From positions 179,368,096 to 179,432,095 of the forward strand of contig CM060985.1 in assembly GCA_030765065.1 (NCBI GenBank): a stretch of DNA of 64,000 bases, read 5' to 3'. Positions within the stretch are counted from its first letter, which is position 1. Each line of letters starts with the position of its first letter. Under the pieces are notes generated by a model, which was given only the letters and a program-made list of their open reading frames with translations, was not told the DNA's origin and did not search any database. Source of the DNA: Deroplatys truncata (lineage: Eukaryota; Arthropoda; Insecta; Mantodea; Mantidae). Made by a program: the position numbers and the translations under genes. Below, one piece after another: positions 1-13,387 of this stretch.

Positions 1-182
1 TTTCTCTTTTCTTCAAAATTTATAAAATATAGCTCACCAATGTGACTGTACATCGGATGCTAAACTGTATATGTTCAAACAATAATCGTCATTTTACATT
101 CATTATTATTGTTCGAAATTCATGACTATAAGAACTATTAGAGGGCTATTCTTTTGTAGTGTTGACAAAGGGGTAGTTAATA
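1..182. other. Unassigned AT-rich sequence
   Basis: No feature recognised before the SINE. Confidence 0.3.
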
Positions 183-660
183 TCCCCTCTAAAGAGCGAG
201 ATGGCTCCGGGTAACGTGTGAGGCTCGCATTTGAGAGATCCCGAGTTCGATTCCCGTCGACCGTCCATTCTGACCTTGGGTTTTTCAGGTTTTCCCTGGT
301 CGCTAGCGAATGTTGGGGTGGTTTCTCATCTACCGAAGTTTCCTTTCCATTTCCCTTCATTCCGTTTCCTTCTCATCTTCCAGGTATGCTTCTAGGTTTC
401 GTGGCGTAGGCGCTGATGGTCAGATAGACGGATATTTGTTCAAAGTTAAGAGTACTCCCATAGACACTAGGGGGCTGCTTGTTCAAGGGATTTGTCCATC
501 GCCCTCTCTAAACAACTCCAGCAGTGGGATGGGTCTTCGAGCCTGCAACCGTTAGGGACTTCCGCGCGTATCTGTGGCCTGTCTGCATGCGGCCTGTAGC
601 CTCTTGTAATTTCTTCACTTCATTCCTTCCTCCTAGGTGTTGTAGTCACAATAGATCTAT
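183..660 (+). mobile_element. tRNA-derived SINE, family 2
   Basis: The head carries a tRNA-like segment with an RNA polymerase III B-box (GAGTTCGATTCC near 242-253). The body (GGTTTTTCAGGTTTTCCCTGG, in part) resembles the copy at 59612-59980 with its pyrimidine-rich CATTTC/CTTCATTCC region. Boundaries are approximate. A block near 640-685 (AATAGATCTATGTAGG) recurs inverted at 8090-8125. Confidence 0.55.
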
Positions 661-778
661 GTAGGTCGCAGTACGCGAGGTGTTCTCCGTTGATAACCTA
701 TACCTATTTACAGCAAAACCACAATGACTTCCAACTTCCTTAAACGCAGGGTGACCCTCAACTCTCATTAGTTACACG

Positions 779-833
<55 letters not shown>
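779..833. repeat. (ATT)n microsatellite
   Basis: About 18 uninterrupted ATT units. Confidence 0.95.
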
Positions 834-834
<1 letters not shown>

Positions 835-1082
835 AGAGACCTATTCTAAGATGTCAAACCACGATCGAATCATCATCCAGCTTCAACGATACTATTAAAC
901 ATTTTATCTTGGTAAACAGGTTGGGTTTATCTTCCGAGCTGTTTTAAGTAACGCGGTTCAATCGAATTCTTTTTTTCTCTCTTCTAAGCCTTTTGATTTA
1001 ATGGATCGCTAGATGCCAATAATTTTCAATTTTCTTTCCAATTACTGAATTGTATTATTTTTGGTTCCAAACATCGAATATT

Positions 1083-1119
<37 letters not shown>

Positions 1120-2202
1120 CATATGTCCAGACTCTAGAGAGGATAGACAATAATTCTAATTAAAGAAAATTTCCCCTTTCAGCAGAAATCGAACCTTTTC
1201 TAGTACATAAAGCTTACACGTTTTGATCATTTGTTCTAAACCAAGCTCTGCTATTATTTCATCCCAATCAATTACACACATTGGGTATTAACTGTTTATA
1301 TCTGCAATTTAAAAAAATTAAATCAACACCAATATCCGGAGAAGGGATTTAGGACTAACTCTGTTGTCGAATAATGGTTTTTCAATCCAGATGTCCCGAT
1401 TCAATTGCCGGTTGAATGGCGGAAACGTTTTCTTTGGTTAGAATCATTCCAAATCAAGAGTCTATAAGTAGCGAAAGTGGACAAAATCAACATTAAAAAC
1501 CTACATTTGGGAACATGCACCAATGTTAAAATATTTTTAGTAAGAAGTTCATCCTAAAATAAACAGAAAATTATATTGCATTGTGATGTTATGTTCTTTA
1601 GAAAGCGAGGGAAAATATTTTAGAGTTCCATTTCGCAAGCGACCGAGTTGTGACGTCACTGTCTAGTACGAACTGTAGTCGTTCCCTATGCTTGCGTTGT
1701 TGGCGGATATATATTGTTGGTTAGAGCTTCACTTTCGGATTTTGGTTCGTTCCTCCAAATGACGACGAAGTTTTAAAAAGACACAATCGCATAATCTGAC
1801 ATGTATAGATGCGTTAAGGGTAGCCTCATTTTTTTTCAGAAATAAGGAATGTTATGTGGCTGCTGGAATTCATGCATCAAAAACATATTGCACATTCACC
1901 TAGTATACGCCTGATAATGCAAGTTTGCTAATTTACAACAAATCTAGGTAATGCTTATGCTGAAAAACTAAGATATCTTACTGATTAGTTTTCAGAAGCT
2001 AATAATGAATCATAGCATTGCTTTTCTCATTCACAATGAAGTATCAAGTCTGATATCATCATAATAAATAACAATATGGTTTAGGTCACGTGACTTGTTC
2101 CGTCTTCACATGAAACCCAGCATGGCTTAAAACCGTTTTTCATTAGATTATCAAATTTGTTGCCTTTTAATTCGTATTGCATTTGTATTTTTACCGTATT
2201 AA
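834..2202. other. Unassigned, with (TC)n and a CRE
   Basis: No gene recognised. Contains a (TC)n microsatellite at 1088-1116, a TGACGTCA palindrome at 1651-1658 and a TATATAT run near 1707, in a locally GC-richer patch (1630-1780) that could be a promoter or old transposon end. Confidence 0.3.
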
Positions 2203-2400
2203 GTTTTTTATTTATGGACGCTGTTTAACTACTGTGGTTTTTAGTGTCCCATTCTATATTGGTCGTGAAAGACTGTAAATTTTGCTCAGAGGCCTCTTTG
2301 TTAATATTGAGGTTCTTTTACGTGCCATAATCTACGACACGACCACCGACTTGACTTTCCTTCGGAAAGAAGCCATGCTAACTTTATGGTTATACAGAGG
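2203..2400 (-). mobile_element. SINE family 1, partial
   Basis: Matches the 3' two thirds of the SINE seen at 61262-61556: the TTTATTTATGGACGCT end, GCTCAGAGGCCTCTTTG, and AAGAAGCCATGCTAA blocks. The tRNA-like head is missing. Oldest-looking copy in the window. Confidence 0.7.
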
Positions 2401-3125
2401 CTTTGACTTGGCAAATAACTCATTAATTGGGAACGTAATTTTTCTCAGATATGATCTAGGTTATGTTTGGTTCATATTATACTTACTACTATCCTTTATT
2501 AAGTATATATCAGTCAACTGAAATCTTAAATGTAGACACTTGGTAGAGATTTGAGTTCAAAAAAATGATTTTTTGTTTTTTGTTGTGATGCTTAAGGAAC
2601 ATACCTATGTAATTTTTTTTTGTTATTTGAACCTTTAAAGAGCTCTTATGCCCAGAGATGTTACAGTATATTGGTATATAATAATGTGCTCACCTTGTTT
2701 TTTTTACCATTTCCCATGTTATTTTTTAATGACTTTCTCAAAATCGATTTAACTTAGAAGTTTGAAACTTTTATGGTTGTACAGAATACTTAGCTGCATT
2801 TAGTAGGTTAAACGTTTTGATCCCAACTATTACATGGTTTCCACGAAAAAAATTATGAATATAAAAAATACACAAAAAAAATACTTTCTTGTGACTTTAT
2901 TTTTTAAAAATTAAATTATTTTACGATATTTAAATATTTTTATAATTCAAATATTTAAAGATAGCTAAAAAAATATTGATATCGGTATACTCAGAAAACC
3001 TTCTTTAATAATCAGTAAAAGGTTCATTGTCCTAGATGGTGTAATTCTAGAGAAAACTGACTTTCTTTCAATTGCAAAAAAAACGTAAAAATACCCCACG
3101 ATCTCTCCCAACTGTCCTTACAGAG
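2401..3125. other. Unassigned AT-rich intergenic sequence
   Basis: Very AT-rich with no recognised repeat or reading frame. Confidence 0.3.
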
Positions 3126-6100
3126 ATTAAAAATCTGATGTGCTACACTCACATGACTTTCTCTACTCTTGTACAAACTACTTATACAAACGCTTATTCT
3201 CCATCTACTTCATGTTAATATAAATAAACTTGGCAGGAATACGGTAGGCTTTAACCGATAGTCAAATCTTTTAGGAGATGGTTGCTTTGAGGAGTACTCC
3301 ATTCTCTTTGCATGTCCAGGACTTAAAAAAATAAGTTTTCGTAATTCAGAAAAAGTATAGGTATTGGAAAATTCAAATAGATCACGAGGAATATTTTATA
3401 CTACATTTTTACTTTCTCTACTACGTATAGTAAGTAGCGGAAGTATTGTATTCCACCCAAAAATTCGATACCGAGATTTCACCGGGAATATATGTTTTGA
3501 AGTCCCCTGAATCCAAAAAAGCATTTTTTGAAACATGTCCATATGTGTGTGTGTGTGTGTGAGTGTGTGTGTGTGTGTCTGTGAACAGCATAACTCAGAA
3601 ACGAAGAGTCGGATAAACACCAAACTTAGTATTTAGGTTCAGTATCTTCCAGAGATGCGACACGAAGGTTTTCAAGAAAATCCCGCCACCCCAGAGTACC
3701 CTTTACATGGAAGATTTTTCGAAAATTTTAATTTTCTCAAAAATGGCTCTAACGATTTTGATTAAAATATCATATGTTTAAGATATTTTTATGACAAATA
3801 AAATGTATATCTAGAATTTTCTGGGAATGTCTCCAAAAGTATTCTTTATTGTGAACTACTTTTGCATAACTGGTAAACCATAAGAAATAGACAAAATTTT
3901 ACTACACAAAAAATGTAGATCGCGTTAAAATACACAATTTATGTCATATACATTTTTTTTGTTGAGTGAACCATTTTCGAGATATTGCTTGATATTCCCT
4001 TACATTTTTCAATATTTATTTTCTCAAATGGGAATTCGTTATTCATTTTTACTTTCTCTACTACGTATAGTAAGTAGGGGAAGTATTGCATTCCACCCAA
4101 AAATTCGATACCGAGATTTCACCGGAAATACATGTTTTGAGACCTCCTGAATCCAAAAAAAGCATTTTTGGAAACATGTCCGTGTGTGTGTCTGTCTGTG
4201 TGTCTGTGTGTCTGTGAACAGCATAACTCAAAAACGAACAGTCGGATAAGCACCAAACTTGGTATTTAGGTTCAGTATCTTCCAGAGATGCGACACGAAG
4301 GTTTTCAAGAAAATACCCCCACCCCAGACTACCCTTTACATGGAAGATATTTCGAAAATTTTAATTTTCTCAAAAATGGCTCTAACGATTTTGATTAAAA
4401 TATCATATGTTTAAGATATTTTTATGACAAATAAAATGTATATCTAGAATTTTCTGGGAATGTCTCCAAAAGTATTCTTTATTGTGAACTACTTTTGCAT
4501 AACTGGTAAACCATAAGAGATAGACAAAATTTTACTACACAAAAAATGTAGATCGCGTTAAAATACACAATTTATGTCATACATTTTTTTTTGTTGAGTA
4601 AACCATTTTCGAGATATTGCTTGTTATTCCCTTACATTTTTCAATACTTATTTTCTCAAATGGGAATTCGTTATTCATTCTTACTTTCTCTACTACGTAT
4701 AGTAAGTAGGGGAAGTATTGCATTCCACCCAAAAATTCGATACCGATATTTCACCGGAAATACATGTTTTGAGACCTCCTGAATCCAAAAATAGCATTTT
4801 TGGAAACATGTCCGTGTGTGTGTCTGTCTGTGTGTCTGTGTGTCTGTGACCAGCATAACTCAAAATCGAACAGTCAGATAAGCATCAAACGTGGTATTTA
4901 GGTTCAGTATCTTCCAGAGATGCGACACGAAGGTTTTCAAGAAAATACCCCCACCCCAGACTACCCTTTACATGGAAGATTTTTCGAAAATTTTAATTTT
5001 CTCAAAAATGGCTCTAACGATTTTGATGAAAATATCATATGTTTAAGATAATGTCATGAGAAATGAAATGTATATCTCGAATTTTCTGGGAATGTCTCCA
5101 AATGTATTCTTCATTGTGAACGACTTTTGCATAACTGGTAAACCATAAGAGATAGACAAAATTTTACTACACAAAAAATGTAGATCGCGTTAAAATACAC
5201 AACTTATGTCATATACATTTCTTTTGTTGAGTGAACCGTTTTCGAGATATTGCTTGTTATTTCCTTAAATTTTCCAATACTTATACTTTTTCTCAAATTC
5301 CTTATTCATTTTTTTTATGTCCTGGACATGCAAAGAGAATGGAATGCGCCACATAGCAACCAGCGTTAAAATATTTGACTATCGCTTAAAAGCTACCATA
5401 TTTCCCTTGCATCTACAAGAAAATTACCAATAAGATTGACATCTCGATATCTCGATTAACATGAAGCATATGGAGAATAGGCGTTTGTAAAAATAGTGTG
5501 TACAAGAGTAGAGAAAGTCATGTGAGTGTAACACATCAGATTTTTACTTTCTCTACTACGTATAGTAAGTAGGGGAAGTATTGCATTCCACCCAAAAATT
5601 CGATACCGAGATTTCACCGGAAATACATGTTTTGAGACCTCCTGAATCCAAAAAAAGCATTTTTGGAAACATGTCCGTGTGTGTGTCTGTGTGTCTGTGA
5701 ACAGCATAACTCAAAAACGAACAGTCGGATAAGCACCAAACTTGGTATTTAGGTTCAGTATCTTCCAGAGATGCGACACGAAGGTTTTCAAGAAAATCCC
5801 CCCACCCCAGACTACCCTTTACATGGAAGATTTTTCGAAAATTTTAATTTTCTCAAAAATGGCTCTAACGATTTTGATGAAAATATCATATGTTTAAGAT
5901 AATGTCATGAGAAATGAAATGTATATCTCGAATTTTCTGGGAATGTCTCCAAACGTATTCTTCATTGTGAACGACTTTTGCATAACTGGTAAACCGTAAG
6001 AGATAGACAAAATTGTACTACACAAAAAATGTAGATCGCGTTAAAATACACAACTTATGTCATATACATTTCTTTTGTTGAGTGAACCGTTTTCGAGATA

Positions 6101-7292
6101 TTGCTTGTTATTTCCTTAAATTTTCCAATACTTATACTTTTTCTCAAAATCGTTATTCATTTTTTTTGTCATGGACATGCAAAGAGAATGGAATGCGCCA
6201 CATAGCAACCAGCGTTAAAATATTTGACTATCGCTTAACAGCTACCATATTTCCCTTGCATCTACAAGAAAATTACCAATAAGATTGACATATCGATATC
6301 TGGATTAACATGAAGCATATGGGGAATAGGCGTTTGTAAAAATAGTGTGTACAAGAGTAGAGAAAGTCATGTGAGTGTAACACATCAGATTTTTTTATGT
6401 CCTGACATGCAAAGAGAATGGAATGCGCCACATAGCAACCAGCGTTAAAATATTTGACTATCGCTTAAAAGCTACCATATTCCCCTTGCATCTACAAGAA
6501 AATTACCAATAAGATTGACATCTCGATATCTCGATTAACATGAAGCATATGGAGAATAGGCCTTTGTAAAATTAGAATGTACAAGAGTAGAGAAAGTCAT
6601 GTGAGTGTAACACATCAGATTTTTTTTTGTATGCAAAGAGAATGGAATGCGTCACATAGCAACCAGCGTTAAAATATTAGACTATCGCTTAAAACCTACC
6701 ATAATCCCTTTGCATTTACATGAAAATTACCAATAAGATTGACATCTCGATATCTCGATTAACATGAAGTATATGGAGAATAAGCGTTTGTAAAAATAGT
6801 TTGTACAAGAGTAGAGAAAGTCATGTGAGTGTAACACATCAGATTTTTATGTAGTAAAATGTTGTTTGTCTCTTACGGTTTACCAATTATACAAAAGTCA
6901 TTCCAAACGAAGAGGGCTTTTGGGGACATCGGCAGAAATTCAAGATACACATTTCATGTTTATGATGTATATCATGAAAATATCTGAAACTTATGATATT
7001 TAAACAAAATCGTTATAACCAGTTTTGAGAAACGCAAAATTTTCGAAAAATATTCCATGTAAAGGGAGGTCTGTGGTGGGGGATTTTCTTGGAAATCTTT
7101 GTGTTGCATCGTTGGAAGATAAACACAAATACCAATTTTTATATTTATCCCACTTTTCGTTTTTGAGTTATGTAGTTTGAGACAGACAGACACACACATG
7201 GACATGTTTCCAAAGATGTTTTCTTTGGATTCAGAGCACTCAAAACATGTATTCCCGATGAAATCTCGTATCGTACGTGGTAGAAAAAGTAA
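3126..7292 (-). repeat. R1 repeat array A (seven to eight units)
   Basis: Array of an approximately 0.64-0.88 kb repeat. A truncated + unit (3126-3405) is followed by minus units starting with TTTTTACTTTCTCTACTACG at about 3406, 4046, 4679 and 5541; the last two are full length (about 855 bases) and end in ACACATCAGATTTTT. Two 225-bp pieces containing only that end follow (6393-6624, 6625-6848), then a divergent + unit (6846-7292). Each long unit has a (GTGTGTCTGT)n-type microsatellite, a hairpin at one end and the 12-mer ACTTTCTCTACT inverted near both ends. These are hallmarks of Helentron-associated (HINE/DINE-like) elements, which is my inference. No protein coding is expected. Confidence 0.75.
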
Positions 7293-7359
7293 TATAATTT
7301 CAATAGATTCACAGAAGTTAACTTTCTTTCTTTGTTTTTTTAAATAGTTGCCCTCCTCT

Positions 7360-7545
7360 TAGTACGGCTTACAACACCAAGACTTACAAATGAATGCCTT
7401 AGGTCAGTAGCCTGTCGAGGAGCAAGGAAACCCTTTGATCATAGCACATCCGGGATGGGTGATCAGCCCAGTGTCTGGTATGGCGGTGAAGAAGAGGGAA
7501 ATGAAATGTAGTGATGAAAGGGATGATAGGAAATTTGAGCTAAAT
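7360..7545 (-). mobile_element. SINE family 2, partial
   Basis: On the minus strand it reads CATCCCTTTCATCACTACAT, a CATACCAG segment, and TGCTCCTCGACAGGC followed by TGTAAGTC, collinear with the 3' half of the SINE at 59612-59980 (CATACCAGGCATCAGG, CTCCTCGACGGGC, CCTGTAAGTC). No tRNA head. Confidence 0.65.
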
Positions 7546-8215
7546 ATGCAAAATTTCATAAACGTATGTTTGATAGTTTGTGAGGAAAATTAACTTCGAG
7601 TATGGGGTTGCATTCTCCAGTTAACAATGCATGCAGAACGAGTTGATATAAAATATTTATCCAGTGATAATTCGCAAAGTAGACACATTTTCTCTGCTGC
7701 TGAATGCACTAGGCAAACTTTTGCGTTCCACTATGGAGAGCACTGTTCAACAGCTCAAATATATTTTGTTGTCTCTACAGCATTTCTCCACTTGGATAAC
7801 ATGAGCTGTTCTACAAAGGTTTGAAGCAAGCTACGATTTAAAGGACAGAGACGGAAAAGTTGTAATTTTTATGTAGTCACACATACCAGCAATTTCATGG
7901 AACACGTAACAGTGAGAATTTGTTGAAAAAGCTCTCTCGTTACCTAAAAGCATATATCTTACGACAGGGGCACCCTCAATGCTTGACATAAAATATGGCC
8001 ACAAAAGTGTATGTACTTCCAGACGTCGTCAAAATTATTAGAGTAAACATTATGTTAGGTTATAAAACGGAGGGGAACATATCGCACACTGCAACCTACA
8101 TAGATCTATTGTGGTTACCAGGAGGTTAAGACTGCTATAAATGGTATTAAAATTAGATGAAAGAATGTACGAAGGCGGCACTGAAAGCTTTTAGAAAATT
8201 AAACAAGCATTAGGT
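7546..8215. other. Unassigned intergenic sequence
   Basis: No recognised gene. A 66-codon frame at 7627-7824 has no supporting features. The block near 8090-8125 is an inverted copy of sequence at 640-685. Confidence 0.3.
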
Positions 8216-9175
8216 TTAAAACATGTACAGTATTTTATTTTCTCCCAAAATATTCCCCAATATTTTTTGCATTCGGTGAATTCAGACCCTAAAGGATTGA
8301 TGCCACTCTTCCTGAGGCACTTACAGAAACCAGGATTTTATAATGTTCCACTGCTTCATCTGATGACGAAAAAGTGATTCCACGCAATTTATCCTTAACT
8401 TATGGAAACAAAAAGAAATCACTAAGTGATAGGCCAGCCATATGCTTGCCATGAGGTAATAGTATTTTTCCTTTACGGCGTTTCTCACCAACCTGTTAAA
8501 AGAAATTTGCGGTACACAGACATTTTTGAACTAATCGGCAGTAACGGTACGTCTATCTGCTAATGCTGTAGTAGCAATATGGCCCGTTTTAGAAAAAAAA
8601 AGTAACCATCTTCTTACCAGCAAGACGGACTTTTGTAGGCTTAGGTGCTGTTCAAAAGATCCATTGTGCCAATTTACTTTTTCTTTTTAGGATCATGGCA
8701 ATAAATCAAAGATTCATCACCAGTAAGGATATTCCAAACCAAATTTTAACTGCGAGCTTGGAACTTTTCCCGAGTTTTTCTCACCAATCAATGCGTTGTT
8801 GATTTTCATCGAGATTCACTGTATATTTCCATCTATAACAAAGTTTTCTCATGTGTAACTGTTGATGTAATTTTTTTTGGATTTGACTCATGGCAACGCC
8901 CAATGTCGCCCGAATAAATTCATAAGATGTCCGTCGATCTTCCTCAAGCATTGCTCGAACAGCGGCAATATTTTCATCAGTAACAGCAGTTCTTGGGCGT
9001 CCGTCACGAGATTCATTATTAAGAGAAAAAAATATATCTCTTTTGAATTCGCTGTACCAATTATACATTGTTACCTTAGATGAGGCTTCTTGCCAAATGC
9101 ATTTCTAAGTCGATCTTCAAATTGTTTAGGATTTTGATGATTTAAAATCGTAAAAATCATAGCCCTTAAATTACT
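8216..9175 (-). pseudogene. Mariner-type transposase relic
   Basis: Minus strand reads an N-terminal mariner helix-turn-helix region: WYSEFKRDIFF, GRPRTAVTDENIAAVRAML, then MSQIQKKLHQQLHMRKLC and the linker before the catalytic domain (ORF 8781-9068). The catalytic part (8216-8780) is recognisable only as fragments, for example a TGDE-like site and an APKPTKVR stretch, broken by several stops. Terminal inverted repeats were not found. Dead element, probably of the mauritiana/mellifera-like mariner type. Confidence 0.7.
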
Positions 9176-10185
9176 CTAGTGGAATTCATTTTTGGGTGAA
9201 TACTGAATCTTTAAATGATGATAATTAACAAGCATTAGAAACATCGAAGCAACTGCATCAAGGGTGACGAAAATACCTTTCTCTATCGAGTCATCAAATA
9301 TGCAACTCGCACTACACCACTCAGAAGCATGTGTAAAACAAATGAATAGACAGCTCCAAAAGGAGTGGCGTCCCGTTTTCGCCATCACTGAACTACATTA
9401 TAAATAACTAGCAAAAAACACTATAAAGGAGCTGTCAAATATAAAGAAATTTATTTTCCTTTTAGAAACATAGGATTATAAATATGTTCAATATCGCATT
9501 CATATCTTTCTAAGATAATACACTAGCTAATACTCTATGCTATTTGTAAGCTAGCAAGAGAATCATTTGTAAAGTTGCAAGAGGGTAGAAATCTTTATTA
9601 ACTTTGTTCAGTAATTCGCCCTGACCAAGTTCAAGGGTGAGGAAATATCCCGCATATATTAGGGGGAAAATCCGCCGCCATGTTAAAAGTAAGTCATGTT
9701 AAGCTAGGATTAGCCAATAAGTGTGTGGAACAGAACTATGTAAGAACTAGGCGCGTTTAAGAACGCAAAAATCTTATCCTATAAGAGAACAGAAATTTAA
9801 GAGACGATTCCTATAAATATCGAGATAAACAGGAGATTCGGGGCATTTCTCAAAGGACCATCGTCTATACAAACACGTTATGCCCAAGGTTAAAAAAAAT
9901 TTTAGGGTGTCGAACATGTGGACACAATAACTAAAATACGCCGACATTGGGGTATTTCTACGCAAGAAGGATGTATATGTGCAACGGTTAAAAGGGTAAA
10001 TTCTGAATTATATCCGCCGCCTTAGTTAATATCGCGAAAGTATAGTGCTTGATTATGTTTGCGAGGACCTTGGATTTCAGTAAAATCCTATTTTTACCCC
10101 TTGTATACTAATCCACTGTTACTTTTCATATAAATGTCTTTGGAATATGTTTGTTAATCAAAATCGCTACAGCCATTTTCGACAA
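9176..10185. other. Unassigned intergenic sequence
   Basis: No coding, RNA or repeat feature recognised. Confidence 0.3.
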
Positions 10186-13100
10186 AAACTGAGGTGTTAC
10201 ACTCACATGACTTTCTCTGCTCTTGTACAAACTATTCTTAAAAACGCTTACTCTCCATCTGCTTCACGTTAATCGAGACAAACATTTGCAGAAATTACCT
10301 TATTGCTAATTTTCTTGTAGGTGCAAGGGGAATATGGTAGGCTTTAAGCAATAGTCAAATCTTTTAAGAGCTGGTTGCTATGTGGAGCATTCTATTCTCT
10401 TTGTATGTCCAGGACATACAAAAGACCGAATAAAGAATTCCCATTTGAGAAAAAGTATAAGTATTGGAAAATTCAAATAGATAACAAGGAATATTTCGAA
10501 AATTATTCACTAGACAAACAAAAATGTATACCATGATATAAATTGTACGTTTTAAACAGATCTACGTTATTCTTGTGGTGAAATTTTGCCTATCTCTTAC
10601 GTTTACCAGTTATGCAGAATTCATTCAGAATGAAGAGGACTTTTGGGGACATTCCCAGAAAATTTAAGATATATATTTCATTTCCCATGAAAGCATCTTT
10701 AACATATTATATTTTAATCAAAATCGTTACAGCTATTTTTTGAGAAATTTAAAATTTTCAATCATGTTCCACAAAACGGTAGTCTGAAGTGGGGGATTTA
10801 AGTATCGCATCCTAGAAAGATAGTTGATTCAAATACCAAGTTTGGTATACATCCAACGTTTCGTTTTTGAGTTATGATGTTCACAGATAGACACGCCGAC
10901 AGACACAGGGACATGTTTCGTATTTTTGGGTGGAATGCAATACTGCCCCTACTGTAGCATAAAAAGTAAAAAAAATCTGATGTGTTACGCTCACATGACT
11001 TTCTCTACTCTTGTACAAACTATTTTTACAAACGCTTATTCTCCATATGCTTCATGTTAATCGAAATAAGCATTTGCAGACTCTATCTTATTGCTAATTT
11101 TCTTGTAGATGTAAGGGGAATGTATATTTACAAGGGCAATTTGTAAATACAGTAGCCTTTAAGCACATACATATCTCTTAATAGCTGGTTGCTAGGTGCA
11201 GCACCATTCCCTTTCTCACAGATTAATACTCTTTACATATCCAAGACAAAAAAATCTGATGTGTTACACTCACATGACTTTCTCTACTCTTATACAATCT
11301 ATTTTTACAAACGCCTATTCTCCATATGCTTTATATTAATCGAGATATCGAGATGTCAATCTTATTGCTAATTTTCTTGTAGATGCAAGGGGAATATGGT
11401 AGCTTTTAAGCGATGGTCAAATATTTTAACGCTGGTTGCTATGTGGCGCATTCCATTCTCTTTGCAAGTCCAGGACATAAAAAAATGAATAGCGAATTTG
11501 AGAAAAAGTATAAGTATTGGAAAATTTAAGGGAATAACAAGCAATATCTCGAAAACGGTTCACTCAACAAAAGAAATGTATATGACATAAGTTGTGTATT
11601 TTAACGAGATCTACATTTTTTGTGTAGTAAAATTTTGTCTATCTCTTATGGTTTACCAGTTATGCAAAAGTCGTTCACAATGAAGAATACTTTTGGAGAC
11701 ATTCCCAGAAAATTCGAGATATACATTTCATTTCTCATGACATTATCTTAAACATATGATATTTTAATCAAAATCGTTAGAGCCATTTTTGAGAAAATTA
11801 CAATTTTCGAAAAATCTTCCATGTAAAGGGTAGTCTGGGGTGGGGGGATTTTCTTGAAAACCTTCGTGTCGCATCTCTGGAAGATACTGAACCTAAATAC
11901 CAAGTTTGGTGTTTATCCGACTGTTCGTTTTTGAGTTATGCTGTTCACAGACACACAGACACACACACAGACACACACACACACAGACACACACACGGAC
12001 ATGTTTCCAAAAATGCTTTTTTTGGATTCAGGAGATCTCAAAACATGTATTTCCTGTGAAATCTCGGTATCGAATTTTTGGGTGGAATGCAATACTTCCC
12101 CTACTTACTATACGTAGTAGAGAAAGTAAAAATGAATAACGCATTTGAGAAAAAGTGTAAGTATTGGAAAATTTAAGGAAATAACAAGCAATATCTCGAA
12201 AACGGTTCACTCAACAAAAGAAATGTATATGACATAAGTTGTGTATTTTAACGCGATCTACATTTTTGGTGTAGTAAAATTTTGTCTATCTCTTATGGTT
12301 TACCAGTTATGCAAAAGTCGTTCACAATGAAGAATACTTTTGGAGACATTCCCAGAAAATTCGAGATATACATTTCATTTCCCATGACATTATCTTAAAC
12401 ATATGATATTTTCATCAAAATCGTTAGAGCCATTTTTGAGAAAATTAAAATTTTCGAAAAATCTTCCATGTAAAGAGTAGTCTGGGGTGGGGGGATTTTC
12501 TTGAAAACCTTCGTGTCGCATCTCTGGAAGATACTGAACCTAAATACCAAGTTTGGTGCTTATCCGACTGTTCGTTTTTGAGTTATGCTGTTCACAGACA
12601 CACAGACACACACACACACACAGACACACACACACGGACATGTTTCCAAAAATGCTTTTTTTGGATTCAGGAGGTCTCAAAACATGTATTTCCGGCGAAA
12701 TCTGGGTATCGAATTTTTGGGTGGAATGCAATACTTCCCCTACTTACTATACGTAGTAGAGAAAGTAAAAATGAATAACGAATTCCCATTTGAGAAACTT
12801 AAGTATTGAAAAATTTAAGGGAATAACAAGTAATATCTCGAAAATGGTTCACTCAACAAAAAAATGTATATGACATAAATTGTGTATTTTAACGCGATCT
12901 ACATTTTTTGTGTAGTAAGATTTTGTCTATCTCTTATAGTTTACGAGTTATGCAAAAGTCGTTCACAATATAGAATACTTTTGGAGACATTCCCAGGAAA
13001 TTCAAGATATACATTGTATTTGTCATAAAAATATCTTAAACATATGATATTTTAATCAAAATCGTTATAGCCATTTTTGAGAAAATTAAAATTTTCGAAA

Positions 13101-13387
13101 AATCTTCCATGTAAAGGGTACTCTAGGGTGAGGGGATTTTCTTGAAAACCTTCGTGTCGCATCCTTGGAAGATACTGAACCTAAATACCAAGTTTGGTGT
13201 TTATCCGACTGTTCGTTTCTGAGTTATGCTGTTCAGACAGACAGACACACACACACGGACATGTTTCCAAAAATGCTTGGATTCAGGGTGTCTCAAAACA
13301 TGTATGTCCGGTGAAATCTCGGTATCGAATTTTTGGGTGGAATACAATACTTCCCCTACTTACTATACGTAGTAGAGAAAGTAAAAA
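10186..13387 (+). repeat. R1 repeat array B (five units)
   Basis: Plus-oriented R1 units: 10186-10972 (divergent full), 10973-11249 (head only), 11250-12131 (full, 882 bases), 12132-12770 and 12771-13387 (both lacking the head). Full unit begins AAAATCTGATGTGTTACACT and ends GTAGTAGAGAAAGTAAAAA. Units 3-5 are very alike, including the (CA/GACA)n tract, so this array expanded recently. It is the mirror of array A and uses the same head/body junction (AAAAATGAATAACG) for the headless units. Confidence 0.75.

Noticed and set aside
4185-4215. CRISPR-like or regulatory direct repeats in the GTGTGTCTGT tracts
   Set aside because: Simple microsatellite within R1 units of a eukaryotic genome.
11906-12139. 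Open frames in R1 copies encoding His-Thr repeats and YRIFGWNAILPLLTIRS
   Set aside because: They recur only because the repeat is recent. The His-Thr run is the CA microsatellite, the frames lack consistent starts, and truncated copies break them.
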